DNA of 64,000 bases. Source: Catenuloplanes indicus. GTDB taxonomy: Bacteria > Actinomycetota > Actinomycetes > Mycobacteriales > Micromonosporaceae. Positions 8,624 to 17,104 of this stretch are shown piece after piece. A program made the translations under genes and the position numbers. Each line of letters begins with the position of its first letter. Positions within the stretch are counted from its first letter, which is position 1. The stretch is from the NCBI RefSeq assembly GCF_030813715.1, contig NZ_JAUSUZ010000001.1, positions 2,356,001-2,420,000 of the forward strand. The letters run 5' to 3'. The notes beneath the pieces were generated by a model. It was given only the letters and a program-made list of their open reading frames with translations. It made no database searches and was not told the origin of the DNA.

Positions 8624-10642
8624 TCAGGCGGGCAGCCGTACCGTGAACGTGCTGCCCTCGTCCTGCGCGGAGACCGCGGTGACCGTGCCGCCGTGGTTGC
8701 GCACGATCGCGTGCCCGATCGCCAGCCCCAGACCGGTGCCGGGCACCACCAGGTGACTCGCGTTCGACGCCCGGAAGAAGCGGGTGAACAGCTGATCCTG
8801 CTCCGCGGCCGGGATGCCGATGCCGGTGTCCGCGACCACGACCACGACCTCGCCGTCCTCGCGGCGCGCGGTGACCGTGACCGCGCCGCCGGACGGCGTG
8901 AACTTGACCGCGTTCGAGACCAGGTTCGCCAGCACCCGGTCGATCTGGTCGCGGTCCACGTGCAGCCGCAGGTCGCCCTCGGTGGTGACGGTGAGCGACA
9001 CGCCGGCCTTCGCCGCGGCCGGTGCGATCGCCGCGTGCACGTTCCGGACCAGCTCGGCGAGGTCCACCGCGGTACGGCTGGCCCGGAACGTGCCCGCCTC
9101 GATCCGGGACAGGATCAGCATGTCCTCGATCAGCCCGCGCAGCCGGGCGGTGTTCCGGGCGATCACGTCCAGCATCCGGGCCTGGCCGGTGTTGATCGGG
9201 CCCGGGTCCTCGTCCCGCAGCATCTCGACGTACCCGGCGATGCTGGTCAGCGGCGTGCGCAGCTCGTGCGAGACGGTCGACATGAAGTCCGTCTTCACGT
9301 CGTCGATCTCCTTCAACCGGGACACCAGCTCCTGCTCGGTCTCGTACAGCCGCGCCTGGTGCAGACCGTGCCCGAGGTCCGCGACGATCGACTCGGCCAT
9401 CCGGATCTCGCCCCGGCTCCACGGCGGGCTGTCCCCGGCGACCATCAGCGTGACCACGCCCAGGTTCTCGGTGCCGTTGCCGAAGACGATCGAGAAGACG
9501 CCGGACGCGTGCGCGTCCCGGAACCCGCGCCGCTCCGCCTCGGGCACGGACGGTTCCAGGCCGGCCCGCACGTCCTCGACGGCCCAGACCGTGCCCTGCG
9601 CCGCGCCGTCGATCAGCCAGCCCGGGTCCGCCTCGGCCAGCCGGTCGCACAGGCCCTCGGCGCCGCGCGTGCACCAGCGCGCCGCACGTCTGCCCGCCCC
9701 GCCGGCGAACCGGATGACCACGTGTTCCGCGCCCAGCATCCGGCCGAGCCCGGCGCTCGCCTCGGCCAGCAGGTCGTCCACGCTGAGGTGGGTGCGGACC
9801 GCGATGCCCAGCTCACGCGCGGCCGCGCGCATGCGGTTCATCTCCTGCTCGTCGCGCGTGTTCCGCTCGATCTCCCGGGCGAGGAGGTTCACCGCGTCGC
9901 TCACCGCGCGCACCTCGGCCGGGCCGTTCCCGGCCGGCACCCTGGCGTTCAGCTTCCCGCCGGTCAGCTCGCCGAGCACGGTGGTGAGCCGATCCAGCGG
10001 CCGGGTGATCCGCCGCCGGGTGTACGTGCCACCGGCCACCGCGAGCACCGTGGCCAGCAACGTCACCGTGATCAGCGTGCCCTGCGTGGTGCGGCGCAGC
10101 CGTTCCGACCGGGCACCCAGGTACTCGGCGCTGCCCGCCATGGTGTCGTCCAGCGCCTCGCTCTCCATCAGGTACCCGTCGAACAGGTTCTTGCCGTGCT
10201 CCGCGTACTCCACGGCCTGGTCGCTGCGCGGCGGGACGAGCCGCTGCTGCGCGGCCAGCGCCCACCACGCCTCCGCCTGGTCCAGCTGAATGGCCACCGA
10301 GACCCGCTCGGCCGAGGTCAGGACCATCCCTTCCAATCGTGCGGCGGCGTCCGGGAACTCCTGGACCGCGGTGTCGTACCCGTCCAGGAACCGGCTGTCC
10401 GCGGTCAGCAGGTAGCCGCGCAGCGCCCGCTGCGCGTCCGTCATCACCTCGCGCAGCTCGGAGTTCGCCAGCCGCATCGGGATCACGTGTTCGTCCAGCT
10501 CGCGCACGGACCGGGTCTGCACCTCGCTGGCCGCGATACCGGCCGCGCCGGAGATCACGATCAGCACCACCAGCGCCGCGAACGTCCTGGTCAGAAGCGC
10601 GCCGACGCTCCCGGCCCGGGATCGTCCCGCCCCAGCGGACAT
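8624..10642 (-). CDS. Sensor histidine kinase with CHASE3-like, HAMP and GAF domains
   Basis: A 672-residue kinase: membrane segment at about 15-40, a periplasmic CHASE3-like helical domain (MRLANSELREVMTDAQRALRGYLL is its typical start), a second membrane segment near residue 190, HAMP (TRRRITRPLDRL), a GAF-like domain (about 270-430), HisKA with acceptor H459 in TVSHELRTPL, and a HATPase with N, G1 (ADTGIGIP) and G2 (GTGLGL) boxes. All catalytic elements are intact, in contrast to the kinase converging on it. It lies 9 bases downstream of the second of two receiver genes and ends the operon, so those receivers are its likely partners. The signal it senses is unknown. Confidence 0.92.
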   Translation of the reverse strand: MSAGAGRSRAGSVGALLTRTFAALVVLIVISGAAGIAASEVQTRSVRELDEHVIPMRLANSELREVMTDAQRALRGYLLTADSRFLDGYDTAVQEFPDAAARLEGMVLTSAERVSVAIQLDQAEAWWALAAQQRLVPPRSDQAVEYAEHGKNLFDGYLMESEALDDTMAGSAEYLGARSERLRRTTQGTLITVTLLATVLAVAGGTYTRRRITRPLDRLTTVLGELTGGKLNARVPAGNGPAEVRAVSDAVNLLAREIERNTRDEQEMNRMRAAARELGIAVRTHLSVDDLLAEASAGLGRMLGAEHVVIRFAGGAGRRAARWCTRGAEGLCDRLAEADPGWLIDGAAQGTVWAVEDVRAGLEPSVPEAERRGFRDAHASGVFSIVFGNGTENLGVVTLMVAGDSPPWSRGEIRMAESIVADLGHGLHQARLYETEQELVSRLKEIDDVKTDFMSTVSHELRTPLTSIAGYVEMLRDEDPGPINTGQARMLDVIARNTARLRGLIEDMLILSRIEAGTFRASRTAVDLAELVRNVHAAIAPAAAKAGVSLTVTTEGDLRLHVDRDQIDRVLANLVSNAVKFTPSGGAVTVTARREDGEVVVVVADTGIGIPAAEQDQLFTRFFRASNASHLVVPGTGLGLAIGHAIVRNHGGTVTAVSAQDEGSTFTVRLPA

Positions 10643-10651
10643 GCTCCGGCG

Positions 10652-11026
10652 TCAGGTCCGGGAGCGGGTCAGCAGCGACTGGATCCGGGAGACCAGCTCG
10701 CGCGGGCTGAACGGCTTCGTCACGTAGTCGTCGGCGCCGGCCCCGAACCCGCCCTCGATGTCCTGCTCCTGCACGCGGGCGGTGAGCATGACGATCAGCA
10801 TGCCCGCGGTGGCCTGGTCGGCGCGCAGCATGCGGCACACGTCGATGCCGGACAGGCCGGGCATGGAGACGTCCAGCACCGCGAGCGCGGGCTGGTTGCG
10901 GCGGGCGGCCTCCAGGGCGGACTGCCCGTCCTCGACCGCGATCACGTCGTAACCCACCTGCTCCAGCTTGAACGCGACCAGGTCCCGGATGTCGGCATCG
11001 TCATCGGCAATGAGAACGGCGGTCAA
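10652..11026 (-). CDS. Stand-alone response regulator receiver
   Basis: A 124-residue receiver with acidic pocket D8-D10, acceptor D52, T82 and K104. I place the start at a TTG (11026) because a strong GGAGGGG lies directly upstream and the TTG overlaps the preceding gene's TGA (TTGA), a translational coupling; a longer frame from 11173 has no plausible start context and would overlap the upstream gene heavily. No output domain is present. It lies between another lone receiver and the HAMP/GAF kinase, which fits a phosphorelay working through protein contacts. Confidence 0.88.
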   Translation of the reverse strand: MTAVLIADDDADIRDLVAFKLEQVGYDVIAVEDGQSALEAARRNQPALAVLDVSMPGLSGIDVCRMLRADQATAGMLIVMLTARVQEQDIEGGFGAGADDYVTKPFSPRELVSRIQSLLTRSRT

Positions 11027-11415
11027 TTCCCCTCCACCTCCGCACGCGGCAGCGCGAGCCGCCGCATCAGCTCGGCCACGTCGGCCTTCCCGAACGGCTT
11101 GGCCAGGACCGCGGCCGTCGGCAGATCGTCCAGGTCGTCGGCGTCCAGCACCGAACAGACCACGATCGGGCACGCCGCGGTGCGCGGGTCGTCGTGCAGC
11201 AGCCGGATCACCTCGCGGCCGTCCCGGTCGGGCAGCAGGACGTCGACCACGATCAGGTCCGGCGGGTCCGCGCGCGCGGCCGCGATCCCCTCCTCGGCCG
11301 TCCCGTACCCGGACACCTCGCAGCCGTTCCGGCCGAGGTGCCCGCGCAGCAGGTCGAGGAGATCCTCCTCGTCCTCGATCACCACAGCCCGCAGCGCCCC
11401 GCCCACACCCGCCAT
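11023..11415 (-). CDS. Stand-alone response regulator receiver
   Basis: A 130-residue receiver with acidic residues E14-D15, acceptor D58, S88 and K106. It is first in the operon receiver-receiver-kinase and is coupled to the next gene by a TTGA overlap. The ATG at 11415 starts the recognisable fold; sequence further upstream in the frame does not look coding. The C-terminal helix is shorter than in the two other receivers. Its promoter probably lies in the region with the ATAT-rich dyad at 11431-11460. Confidence 0.85.
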   Translation of the reverse strand: MAGVGGALRAVVIEDEEDLLDLLRGHLGRNGCEVSGYGTAEEGIAAARADPPDLIVVDVLLPDRDGREVIRLLHDDPRTAACPIVVCSVLDADDLDDLPTAAVLAKPFGKADVAELMRRLALPRAEVEGN

Positions 11416-11430
11416 TGTCGCTGACTTAAC

Positions 11431-11460
11431 CCGATATATCCGCTTGGTCCGAAATATCGG
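11431..11460. promoter_or_regulatory. AT-rich dyad in a divergent intergenic region
   Basis: CCGATATATC and GAAATATCGG form a 10-bp inverted repeat with one mismatch around a 10-base spacer, unusually AT-rich for this genome. It lies between the receiver operon (minus) and the small gene at 11558 (plus). Just beyond it GTGCAACCG is repeated at 11470 and 11481. Together these look like operator or promoter elements for one or both directions. Confidence 0.4.
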
Positions 11461-11557
11461 CTTGACGGGGTGCAACCGTCGTGCAACCGGGGCGCTCCCA
11501 CGACGTACCCCCGCGCGGGTTCTCTGGAATGCACTTCCTCCACGAAAGGAGCTCGCC

Positions 11558-11791
11558 ATGGCCGTCCAGCCCGTCCACGTCGAGGCCCTCTTCGCCTCAC
11601 ACCTCCAGCGCTCCCAGCAACCGACCGTCGAACTCATCCGGGACGCGGTCCGCGCCACGGTCGCCCGGCACGGTGAGAATGGCGTCGCCGCACTGGTCGC
11701 CCAGGAGTTCGGCGACCACCCGGAAACGTCCGCCGGCCGCATGCGATGGGCCCGCCAGGCCTGCTCCGCCGCCTACGCCACCGCTGCCTAG
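11558..11791 (+). CDS. Small protein of unknown function
   Basis: A 77-residue soluble protein with a good ribosome binding site (AAAGGAG) six bases before the ATG. It is mostly helical, with segments such as TVELIRDAVRATVARHG and GRMRWARQACSAAY. No membrane segment or known catalytic motif is visible and I do not recognise the family. Third-position GC is high, as in neighbouring true genes. It stands alone between the receiver operon and the repeat-containing membrane protein. Confidence 0.65.
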   Translation: MAVQPVHVEALFASHLQRSQQPTVELIRDAVRATVARHGENGVAALVAQEFGDHPETSAGRMRWARQACSAAYATAA

Positions 11792-11945
11792 CTGCGGTTT
11801 CTCCTCACACCCCATCGATCGGACCCCCGGCCGGCCCGGCACCGGTCCTGCCGGGTCACCCTCGCGGCGGCGATGGCTATTGTGGTCGGTCTGCGGCTTC
11901 TCCCGCAGCCCAAGACCCACTTCACCCCGCGAGGAGGCCGGCCGC

Positions 11946-13418
11946 GTGGCCGAGGAGCCCAACCCCCGTCCCGACGCGTCCGCCGCCCCACCCCGAGATC
12001 AAAATCTTTCAGCGGTACGCCCACCAGCCACTCCGCCCGCGCCCGCACCACCGCCCGCACCCGGCGGCCCGGCGGTGGCCGACCCCTTGCCACCTCACGA
12101 ACCGGCGGCAGGCGGCCCACCGGCGCGTGGCGAACCACGGTCGCCCGGGGAACCGCCAGCGCCCGGCGAACCGGTAGCGCCTGGAGAACCGGCAGCGCCC
12201 GGCGAACCGGTAGCGCCCGGAGAACCGGCAGCGCCCGGAGAACCGGCAGCGCCGGGGGGACCGCGGGTGGCCGACGCCGCGGCGGGCGGCGGTCCCGCGC
12301 CCGACTGGGCCGGGTCCACGGTCGAGATTCCCCTGGTCATCGCGGCACTGGCGGCCGCGAACGGCACCGATCCGCTGGAGGAGGCCCGCAAGCATGCCGC
12401 GGCCACCGGACGCGGGTTGCCGCCGCACCTGAGCCGGAACGCCGCCGCGAAACCCGGGGAAGGGTCCGGGACTGCGACGATATCGGACGGAACAGCGGAG
12501 CCGGCCGGGTCGCCGCCGACCGGTGCCACGAATGCCGGGACGCCCAGGGACGCTCGAATATCGCCGGTGCCGATGGCAGCCGATCCGCGGCGGGCGTCGA
12601 TATCCGGGCAAAAGGATGTGGATCATCCGAATTCCGCAACGGCCGCCGGGTCGTTGAGTGAGCATGGGGCACCACCACACGACCGGGACACGGACATGGT
12701 GACGGGCGCGCACCGCGCCGCGGGCGGGCTGCGCCGGTTCGTCCGCGACTACGCGTGGGTCATCGTCGCGGTCGCGCTGGCCGTGATCGTCGCGCTCTGT
12801 TCGCTGCGGTTCACCAGCGGCATCGCGCCGGTCTGGAAGGCCGGCGCTCCGGCCCCTTCCACGTCCCTGGTCGCGGACCTCACGGCGGCCCCGATAGTCG
12901 CGCCGATGATCTCGGCCTCGACCGCGCCGCTGACGCCGCCCCCCGACGATGCCGGGTCGCCCTCGCCGGGCGGGTGGCCCGGACCGGACGGGTCGCCCAC
13001 GCCGGCGCGCGCCTCGGTCACCCAGGCGCCCGCGCCGGCGCACACCACCGCACCGGCCCCGAAACCCCGCACCACCACCGCCGAACTCGGCCCGGTCAGC
13101 AACGGTGAACTCAAGGCGACCATCCGCCTGTACTGCTGGCAGGAGTTCGGCGCCGCCGAGGTGCGGCCGCACCTCGGCGGCTGGGAGTGCCGCGGCCCCG
13201 GCTTCCAGCGCCCGGTCGACATGGACGCCATGTGCACCTGGCGCAACGGCCCGACCGCGCGGGCCCACGTCACCGACCCCACCGACGCCTACTCCTGGCG
13301 CTGCGACCGGCGTCATGATCTCGCCGAGCACCTCTCTCCCGTCACGCTGCTCCACGCGCAGCCGCGCAACCCGCCCCCATCGTCGTTCCCACCACCGCTC
13401 GCGACCCACGCTCGATAG
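11946..13418 (+). CDS. Single-pass membrane protein with proline-rich PGEP repeats
   Basis: A GTG at 11946, preceded by GAGGAGG, gives 490 residues. The N-terminal 270 residues are Pro/Ala/Gly-rich, with about seven tandem units of the type APGEPV/A (residues about 62-105). A single membrane segment (VIVAVALAVIVALCSLRF, near residue 280) follows an Arg-rich inner stretch, then a Pro/Thr-rich linker and a C-terminal extracytoplasmic domain of about 90 residues with four cysteines in YCWQEFGA, WECRGPG, MCTWRNG and WRCDRRH, which could form two disulfides. I do not recognise the family. A short in-frame stretch around 12470-12650 uses less typical codons. Confidence 0.6.
   Translation: MAEEPNPRPDASAAPPRDQNLSAVRPPATPPAPAPPPAPGGPAVADPLPPHEPAAGGPPARGEPRSPGEPPAPGEPVAPGEPAAPGEPVAPGEPAAPGEPAAPGGPRVADAAAGGGPAPDWAGSTVEIPLVIAALAAANGTDPLEEARKHAAATGRGLPPHLSRNAAAKPGEGSGTATISDGTAEPAGSPPTGATNAGTPRDARISPVPMAADPRRASISGQKDVDHPNSATAAGSLSEHGAPPHDRDTDMVTGAHRAAGGLRRFVRDYAWVIVAVALAVIVALCSLRFTSGIAPVWKAGAPAPSTSLVADLTAAPIVAPMISASTAPLTPPPDDAGSPSPGGWPGPDGSPTPARASVTQAPAPAHTTAPAPKPRTTTAELGPVSNGELKATIRLYCWQEFGAAEVRPHLGGWECRGPGFQRPVDMDAMCTWRNGPTARAHVTDPTDAYSWRCDRRHDLAEHLSPVTLLHAQPRNPPPSSFPPPLATHAR
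12132..12257 (+). repeat. 18-bp in-frame tandem repeat coding for PGEP units
   Basis: Seven consecutive units begin with GAACCR at 12132, 12150, 12168, 12186, 12204, 12222 and 12240, exactly 18 bases apart, with consensus GAACCGGYAGCGCCCGGM. Each encodes six residues of the type EPAAPG. Exact periodicity in both DNA and protein suggests slippage or unequal exchange, so copy number may vary between strains. Confidence 0.85.
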
Positions 13419-13561
13419 TGGATCAGGTGTCGCACATCGTCGTTCTCAGCGCCGCGAGCCAACGACGCCCGCACGAGATCCACCTGGCGCGACCGGCTGC
13501 GGCCGCTTCGTGGCGAGATCTCGGGCGTGCGACTCGCGACGGGCGGCGCGGGGATGGAACC

Positions 13562-13591
13562 GGGCGAGCGGCACCGTGGTGCCGCCCGCCC
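13562..13591 (+). terminator. Hairpin terminator candidate after the PGEP-repeat gene
   Basis: GGGCG-A-GCGGCACC pairs with GGTGCCGC-C-CGCCC across a two-base GT turn. It lies about 145 bases after the stop at 13418. The rest of the 336-base stretch between 13418 and 13755 holds no convincing gene; it has only this hairpin and the one at 13719-13747. Confidence 0.5.
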
Positions 13592-13718
13592 GGGAGAGGG
13601 GGGTGGTGGGCCGGGAACCGGCGTTGGCCTGGACGGCACCCGGCCCACCACGGGCGGCCTGATCGTGGGAATCAGGCCGTGCGGCGCCGGCGTGCGGGCG
13701 ACGGCGCCGCTCTATGTG

Positions 13719-13747
13719 GCCCGGGCCTTCGTGGGAAAGGCCCGGGC
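13719..13747 (-). terminator. Hairpin terminator after the GH48 gene
   Basis: GCCCGGGCCTT and AAGGCCCGGGC form an 11-bp perfect stem with a seven-base loop, beginning seven bases past the GH48 stop codon. Confidence 0.75.
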
Positions 13748-13754
13748 ACGTGGA

Positions 13755-16682
13755 TCAGCCGAGCAGCCGGTCGTAGTCCGCCAGCGCGAGCGCGATGTCG
13801 ACCTGCGCCCAGAACCGGTGGTAGGTGAAGACCGGCGCCGGGCCGCCGTTCAGGTACGCCTCGACCTTGGGGAAGTCGGGGTCGTCCCGGTAGAAGGAGC
13901 GGATGTCCAGGAACGACTTGCCGGGGGCGACCTGGTCGCCGTTCGGCATGGTGCCGCTGTAGCCGGACGGGACGAACAGGCCCTCGCCGGTCGACGCGTT
14001 GTAGACGTCGTCGAAGCGGTTGTAGTCGGCCCGCGTCTCCGGCACCGCGATGCCCTTGTCGTCCTTGTGCGTCAGCAGCGCGTCGAGCAGCGCCTTCGCC
14101 GTGGTCTGCGCCTGGGTGTTGCCGGACTTCGCGCCGTAGTAGACGAGGGTCCGGGCGTAGGCGCCGACCACGCCGACATCCTGCGTGTAGTCGACGACGG
14201 TGACATGCAGGCCGCTGTTGTTGACGCTGGTGGTGCCGGCCTGCCAGTTGCCGCCGGGCTGGCCGGACCAGCGCAGCGTGGACGGGACCTGGTAGGTGGT
14301 GCCGTTGACGGTGGTGTTGGCGAGCGCCCAGGCGACCCACTTGTCCAGCACGGCCTTGGCGCGGGCGTCACCGGACTCGTGGTAGTACTCGGCGACGCGC
14401 TCCATGCTCCACGCCTGGAAGCCGAACCACTGGTTGGACGGCGGGTCGTGGTAGACCGGCTTCTCGTCGTAGACCATGCCGTAGAACGTGGGCACACCGG
14501 CCGGGCGGGCGCTGTAGTTGCCCTTCCAGCTGTTGGTCGCGCCACCGGCGATGGCCCCCTCGGCCGACTGCAGCCAGGTGTAGAAGTCGATCTGCCGGGT
14601 GAGCGAGGTGGCCCAGTCGTTCTTGGCGGACGCGGACTTCGGGGTCAGCTCCGGGACCGTGGACAGCACCCAGGCCGCGAACGGGTTCTGGTAGCCGCCG
14701 TGGTTGTGGCTGGAGCCGATCCGCCAGGACCAGTTGCCGTTGTTCGAGCCGTAGGAGCCGCCCCACGCGTAGTACCAGGAGAGCAGGTACGCGGCGCTGT
14801 CCTTGCCGGTGCCGGCCGGGCAGGCGGTGGAGGCGCAGCCGGGCTGCTTGAAGTACTTGTCGTACATCGCGTAGCGCAGGTAGTCGCCCATCTTCGCGGC
14901 GTTCGCGATGGTGGCCGAGATCTGCGACTCGTTGCCCTGCTCCTTGGCCCACTTCAGCGCCCAGTAGGCGGCCTGGACCGCGCGGGCGTCCGCGTCCGGC
15001 GCGTTGGTGTAGCGCCACTGCTGCGCGTACGACGAGTCACCGATGAAGATCGGCAGGAAGCCGCCGTTGCCGGTGCGCCCGAAGTTGAACGTCTCGCAGC
15101 TCGGGTGCGGCACGGTCTCGAAGACGGATTCCTGCGGACCGCGCTGGTACGTGTTGATGTACGCCGGCCGGCTGGTGCCGTTGCCGCAGTTGCCGAAGCC
15201 GTAGACGTTGTCCACGTCGATCAGCCAGTGCATGCCGTACACGCTGGTGGTGCCGTAGGAGGCCTGCAGCTCCGCCGCGAGCGGGTCCGCGCCCACCTTC
15301 ACCGACGAGTCGATCTTGCCGCCGACGCCCGGGTACTGGCTGGGCAGGTCGGCCTCGGGCGCGTAGTCCGCCGGGTCGGACGCGTTGTAGTTGCTCTGCG
15401 TCTCCTTCGGGATGATGTACTGCTCCATCACCCGCCAGGCGTTGTTGAACGGCGTCCAGTTCTCGGTGACGCGGCCGTACTGCGCCTCCAGGAACAGCCA
15501 GTAGGAGAACGCCTCGGACGTGGTCTCGTGACCGTGGTCCGGCGCCTCGACCAGCAGCGTCTCGACGGAGTGGTACGGCACGCCCTCGGGGCTGAAGTAC
15601 CCGTTCGCCGGCGTCTTGATCTTGTTGTAGAGCTCCAGGAACTCCTCGCCGTACGCGCCGCCCGGCGTACCGCCGCCGTCGTTGTCGGTCTCGGTGACCG
15701 TGGTGACGGACGACGTGTATCCGGTGGCGGACGCGGTGACCGTGGCGGTCCCGTTCGCGGTGTCCGCGTCCTCGGCCGCGTTGATCGGCACGTTGACGCC
15801 GGTGCTCCAGTTGGACGCGGTGATCGTCGCGGTGGAGGCGCCGAGCGTGATGTCCGCGTCGCCGGTCTTCGCGAGCGAGACCGCGACCGAACCGGACGCC
15901 GGCGCCGCGCTCAGCTTCACGTTCAGCGCGGAGCTCGCGCCCTCCGCGACCTGCAGCGTGGCCGGCGTGACGATGCTGGTGGCGGACGTGCCGGTGACGG
16001 TGAACGCGTGCTCGTCCGTACCGGTCAGCCCGGCGTTGTCGTACGCCCGGGCCTGCACGGTGTAGCTGCCCGCGGGCAGTCCGGTGGTGGCGTAGCTGTA
16101 CGGCGCCGTGGTGTCCGTGTTGATCAGCAGGCCGTTGCGGTAGAACTCGACCTTGGCGATCGATCCGTCCGAGTCCGCGGCGGTGGCGGCGAGGTTGACG
16201 TTCGCCGGCGCGGTGAACGTGGCACCGTCGGCCGGGCTGGTGAGCGAGACGGTCGGCGCGGCGTTCGCTGCACCGGCACAGGTGGTGCCGTTGAGCGTGA
16301 ACGAGGCCGGCTTCGCGTTGGTCCCGCTGTAGCTGCCGTTGAAGCCGAGCGTGACGGACGCACCGGTGGCCAGGCTGCCGTTCCAGGCCTCGTTCGTCGC
16401 GGTCACGTTCTGCCCGCTCTGGCTGTACTTCGCGGACCAGCCGTTCGTGACCTGCTGGTTGCCCGGGAACGTCCAGCCGAGGTTCCAGCTGCTGACCGGG
16501 TCGCCGAGGTTCTTGAGCGTCACGCTCGCGGTGAAGCCGTTGTTCCAGTCGTTGGTGGTGTAGACGACGTCACAGGCGGTCGCGGCGTAGGCCATGCCGG
16601 CCGGCACGGTCACCATTCCGCCTGCGACCAGCACGCCGGCGGCGATCGTCGCCAACCGTCTCCTGCTGGGCCGAATTCTCAT
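13755..16682 (-). CDS. Secreted GH48 cellulase (exo-cellobiohydrolase) with CBM2
   Basis: A 975-residue secreted enzyme. The start at 16682 has GAGGAGA upstream and begins a signal peptide (residues 1-33, cut after AYA). Domains in order: a family 2 cellulose-binding module (about 34-135, with the aromatic binding residues in NDWNNGF, WNLGWTFPG and NGWSAKYSQSG), an Ig-like linker domain (about 140-230), a Calx-beta-like domain (about 233-335) and the GH48 catalytic domain (about 340-975) with HGHETTSEAFSYW, which holds the general-acid Glu. GH48 enzymes release cellobiose processively from cellulose chain ends outside the cell. A CebR-like operator lies 197 bases upstream and a GH1 beta-glucosidase with its own CebR-like site is adjacent, which fits cellobiose-induced expression. 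Confidence 0.93.
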   Translation of the reverse strand: MRIRPSRRRLATIAAGVLVAGGMVTVPAGMAYAATACDVVYTTNDWNNGFTASVTLKNLGDPVSSWNLGWTFPGNQQVTNGWSAKYSQSGQNVTATNEAWNGSLATGASVTLGFNGSYSGTNAKPASFTLNGTTCAGAANAAPTVSLTSPADGATFTAPANVNLAATAADSDGSIAKVEFYRNGLLINTDTTAPYSYATTGLPAGSYTVQARAYDNAGLTGTDEHAFTVTGTSATSIVTPATLQVAEGASSALNVKLSAAPASGSVAVSLAKTGDADITLGASTATITASNWSTGVNVPINAAEDADTANGTATVTASATGYTSSVTTVTETDNDGGGTPGGAYGEEFLELYNKIKTPANGYFSPEGVPYHSVETLLVEAPDHGHETTSEAFSYWLFLEAQYGRVTENWTPFNNAWRVMEQYIIPKETQSNYNASDPADYAPEADLPSQYPGVGGKIDSSVKVGADPLAAELQASYGTTSVYGMHWLIDVDNVYGFGNCGNGTSRPAYINTYQRGPQESVFETVPHPSCETFNFGRTGNGGFLPIFIGDSSYAQQWRYTNAPDADARAVQAAYWALKWAKEQGNESQISATIANAAKMGDYLRYAMYDKYFKQPGCASTACPAGTGKDSAAYLLSWYYAWGGSYGSNNGNWSWRIGSSHNHGGYQNPFAAWVLSTVPELTPKSASAKNDWATSLTRQIDFYTWLQSAEGAIAGGATNSWKGNYSARPAGVPTFYGMVYDEKPVYHDPPSNQWFGFQAWSMERVAEYYHESGDARAKAVLDKWVAWALANTTVNGTTYQVPSTLRWSGQPGGNWQAGTTSVNNSGLHVTVVDYTQDVGVVGAYARTLVYYGAKSGNTQAQTTAKALLDALLTHKDDKGIAVPETRADYNRFDDVYNASTGEGLFVPSGYSGTMPNGDQVAPGKSFLDIRSFYRDDPDFPKVEAYLNGGPAPVFTYHRFWAQVDIALALADYDRLLG

Positions 16683-16878
16683 CTGCTGATGTCTCCTCGC
16701 GGACCGGGCGTCATGCGTCCGCACGGGTGGAGCCGCGCGCGCAAATCGGACATGCCGACGCCGAGAAAGGTGGGGATGCGCACTGGGCGGCCGCACCGGA
16801 GACAGCTCCGGGGCCCTCGGCGACCCGTCAAGCGTGGGGTTCTGTGGCTCCCGTCACGCGATGCCCGCAAGTCTCGCA

Positions 16879-16892
16879 TGGGAGCGCTCCCG
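16879..16892. promoter_or_regulatory. CebR-like operator upstream of the GH48 gene
   Basis: TGGGAGCGCTCCCG matches 13 of 14 positions of TGGGAGCGCTCCCA, the palindrome bound by the LacI-family cellulose regulator CebR/CelR, which releases DNA on binding cellobiose. It is the nearest of three sites to the GH48 start. Confidence 0.82.
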
Positions 16893-17033
16893 GGGCAACC
16901 CATAGATGTCGGTACGCAGTCTCATGGGTCCTGAGCTGGGAATTCGCGCCACGAACCGGCCGACCGAATGTTTCGCGCTCATTTTGGGGCTTTCACAAAG
17001 GCGTGACGCGGACTACAGTCCAATCAACGTCGA

Positions 17034-17047
17034 TGGGAGCGCTTCCA
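17034..17047. promoter_or_regulatory. CebR-like operator heading the gene-poor stretch
   Basis: TGGGAGCGCTTCCA, one mismatch from consensus, is embedded in a longer dyad GTCGATGG...CCATCGAC (17029-17052). No protein gene of normal size begins downstream before the terminator at 17284-17315, so this site may control a short RNA or a lost gene. Confidence 0.75.
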
Positions 17048-17104
17048 TCGACAACCATTGAGAGTGCTACACCGGCACCGGTCGTAGCAGTCGCCCAACC
17101 GTAA

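Noticed and set aside
8273-11557. Plus-strand open frame running into the small gene at 11558
   Set aside because: It lies opposite a kinase and two receivers. Only its last 77 codons, with their own ribosome binding site, look real.
13527-16934. Very long open frame on the plus strand opposite the GH48 gene (over 1100 codons)
   Set aside because: It is exactly antiparallel to a gene with clear catalytic domains; its Arg/Val/Gly-rich product is the usual by-product of GC-biased third positions.
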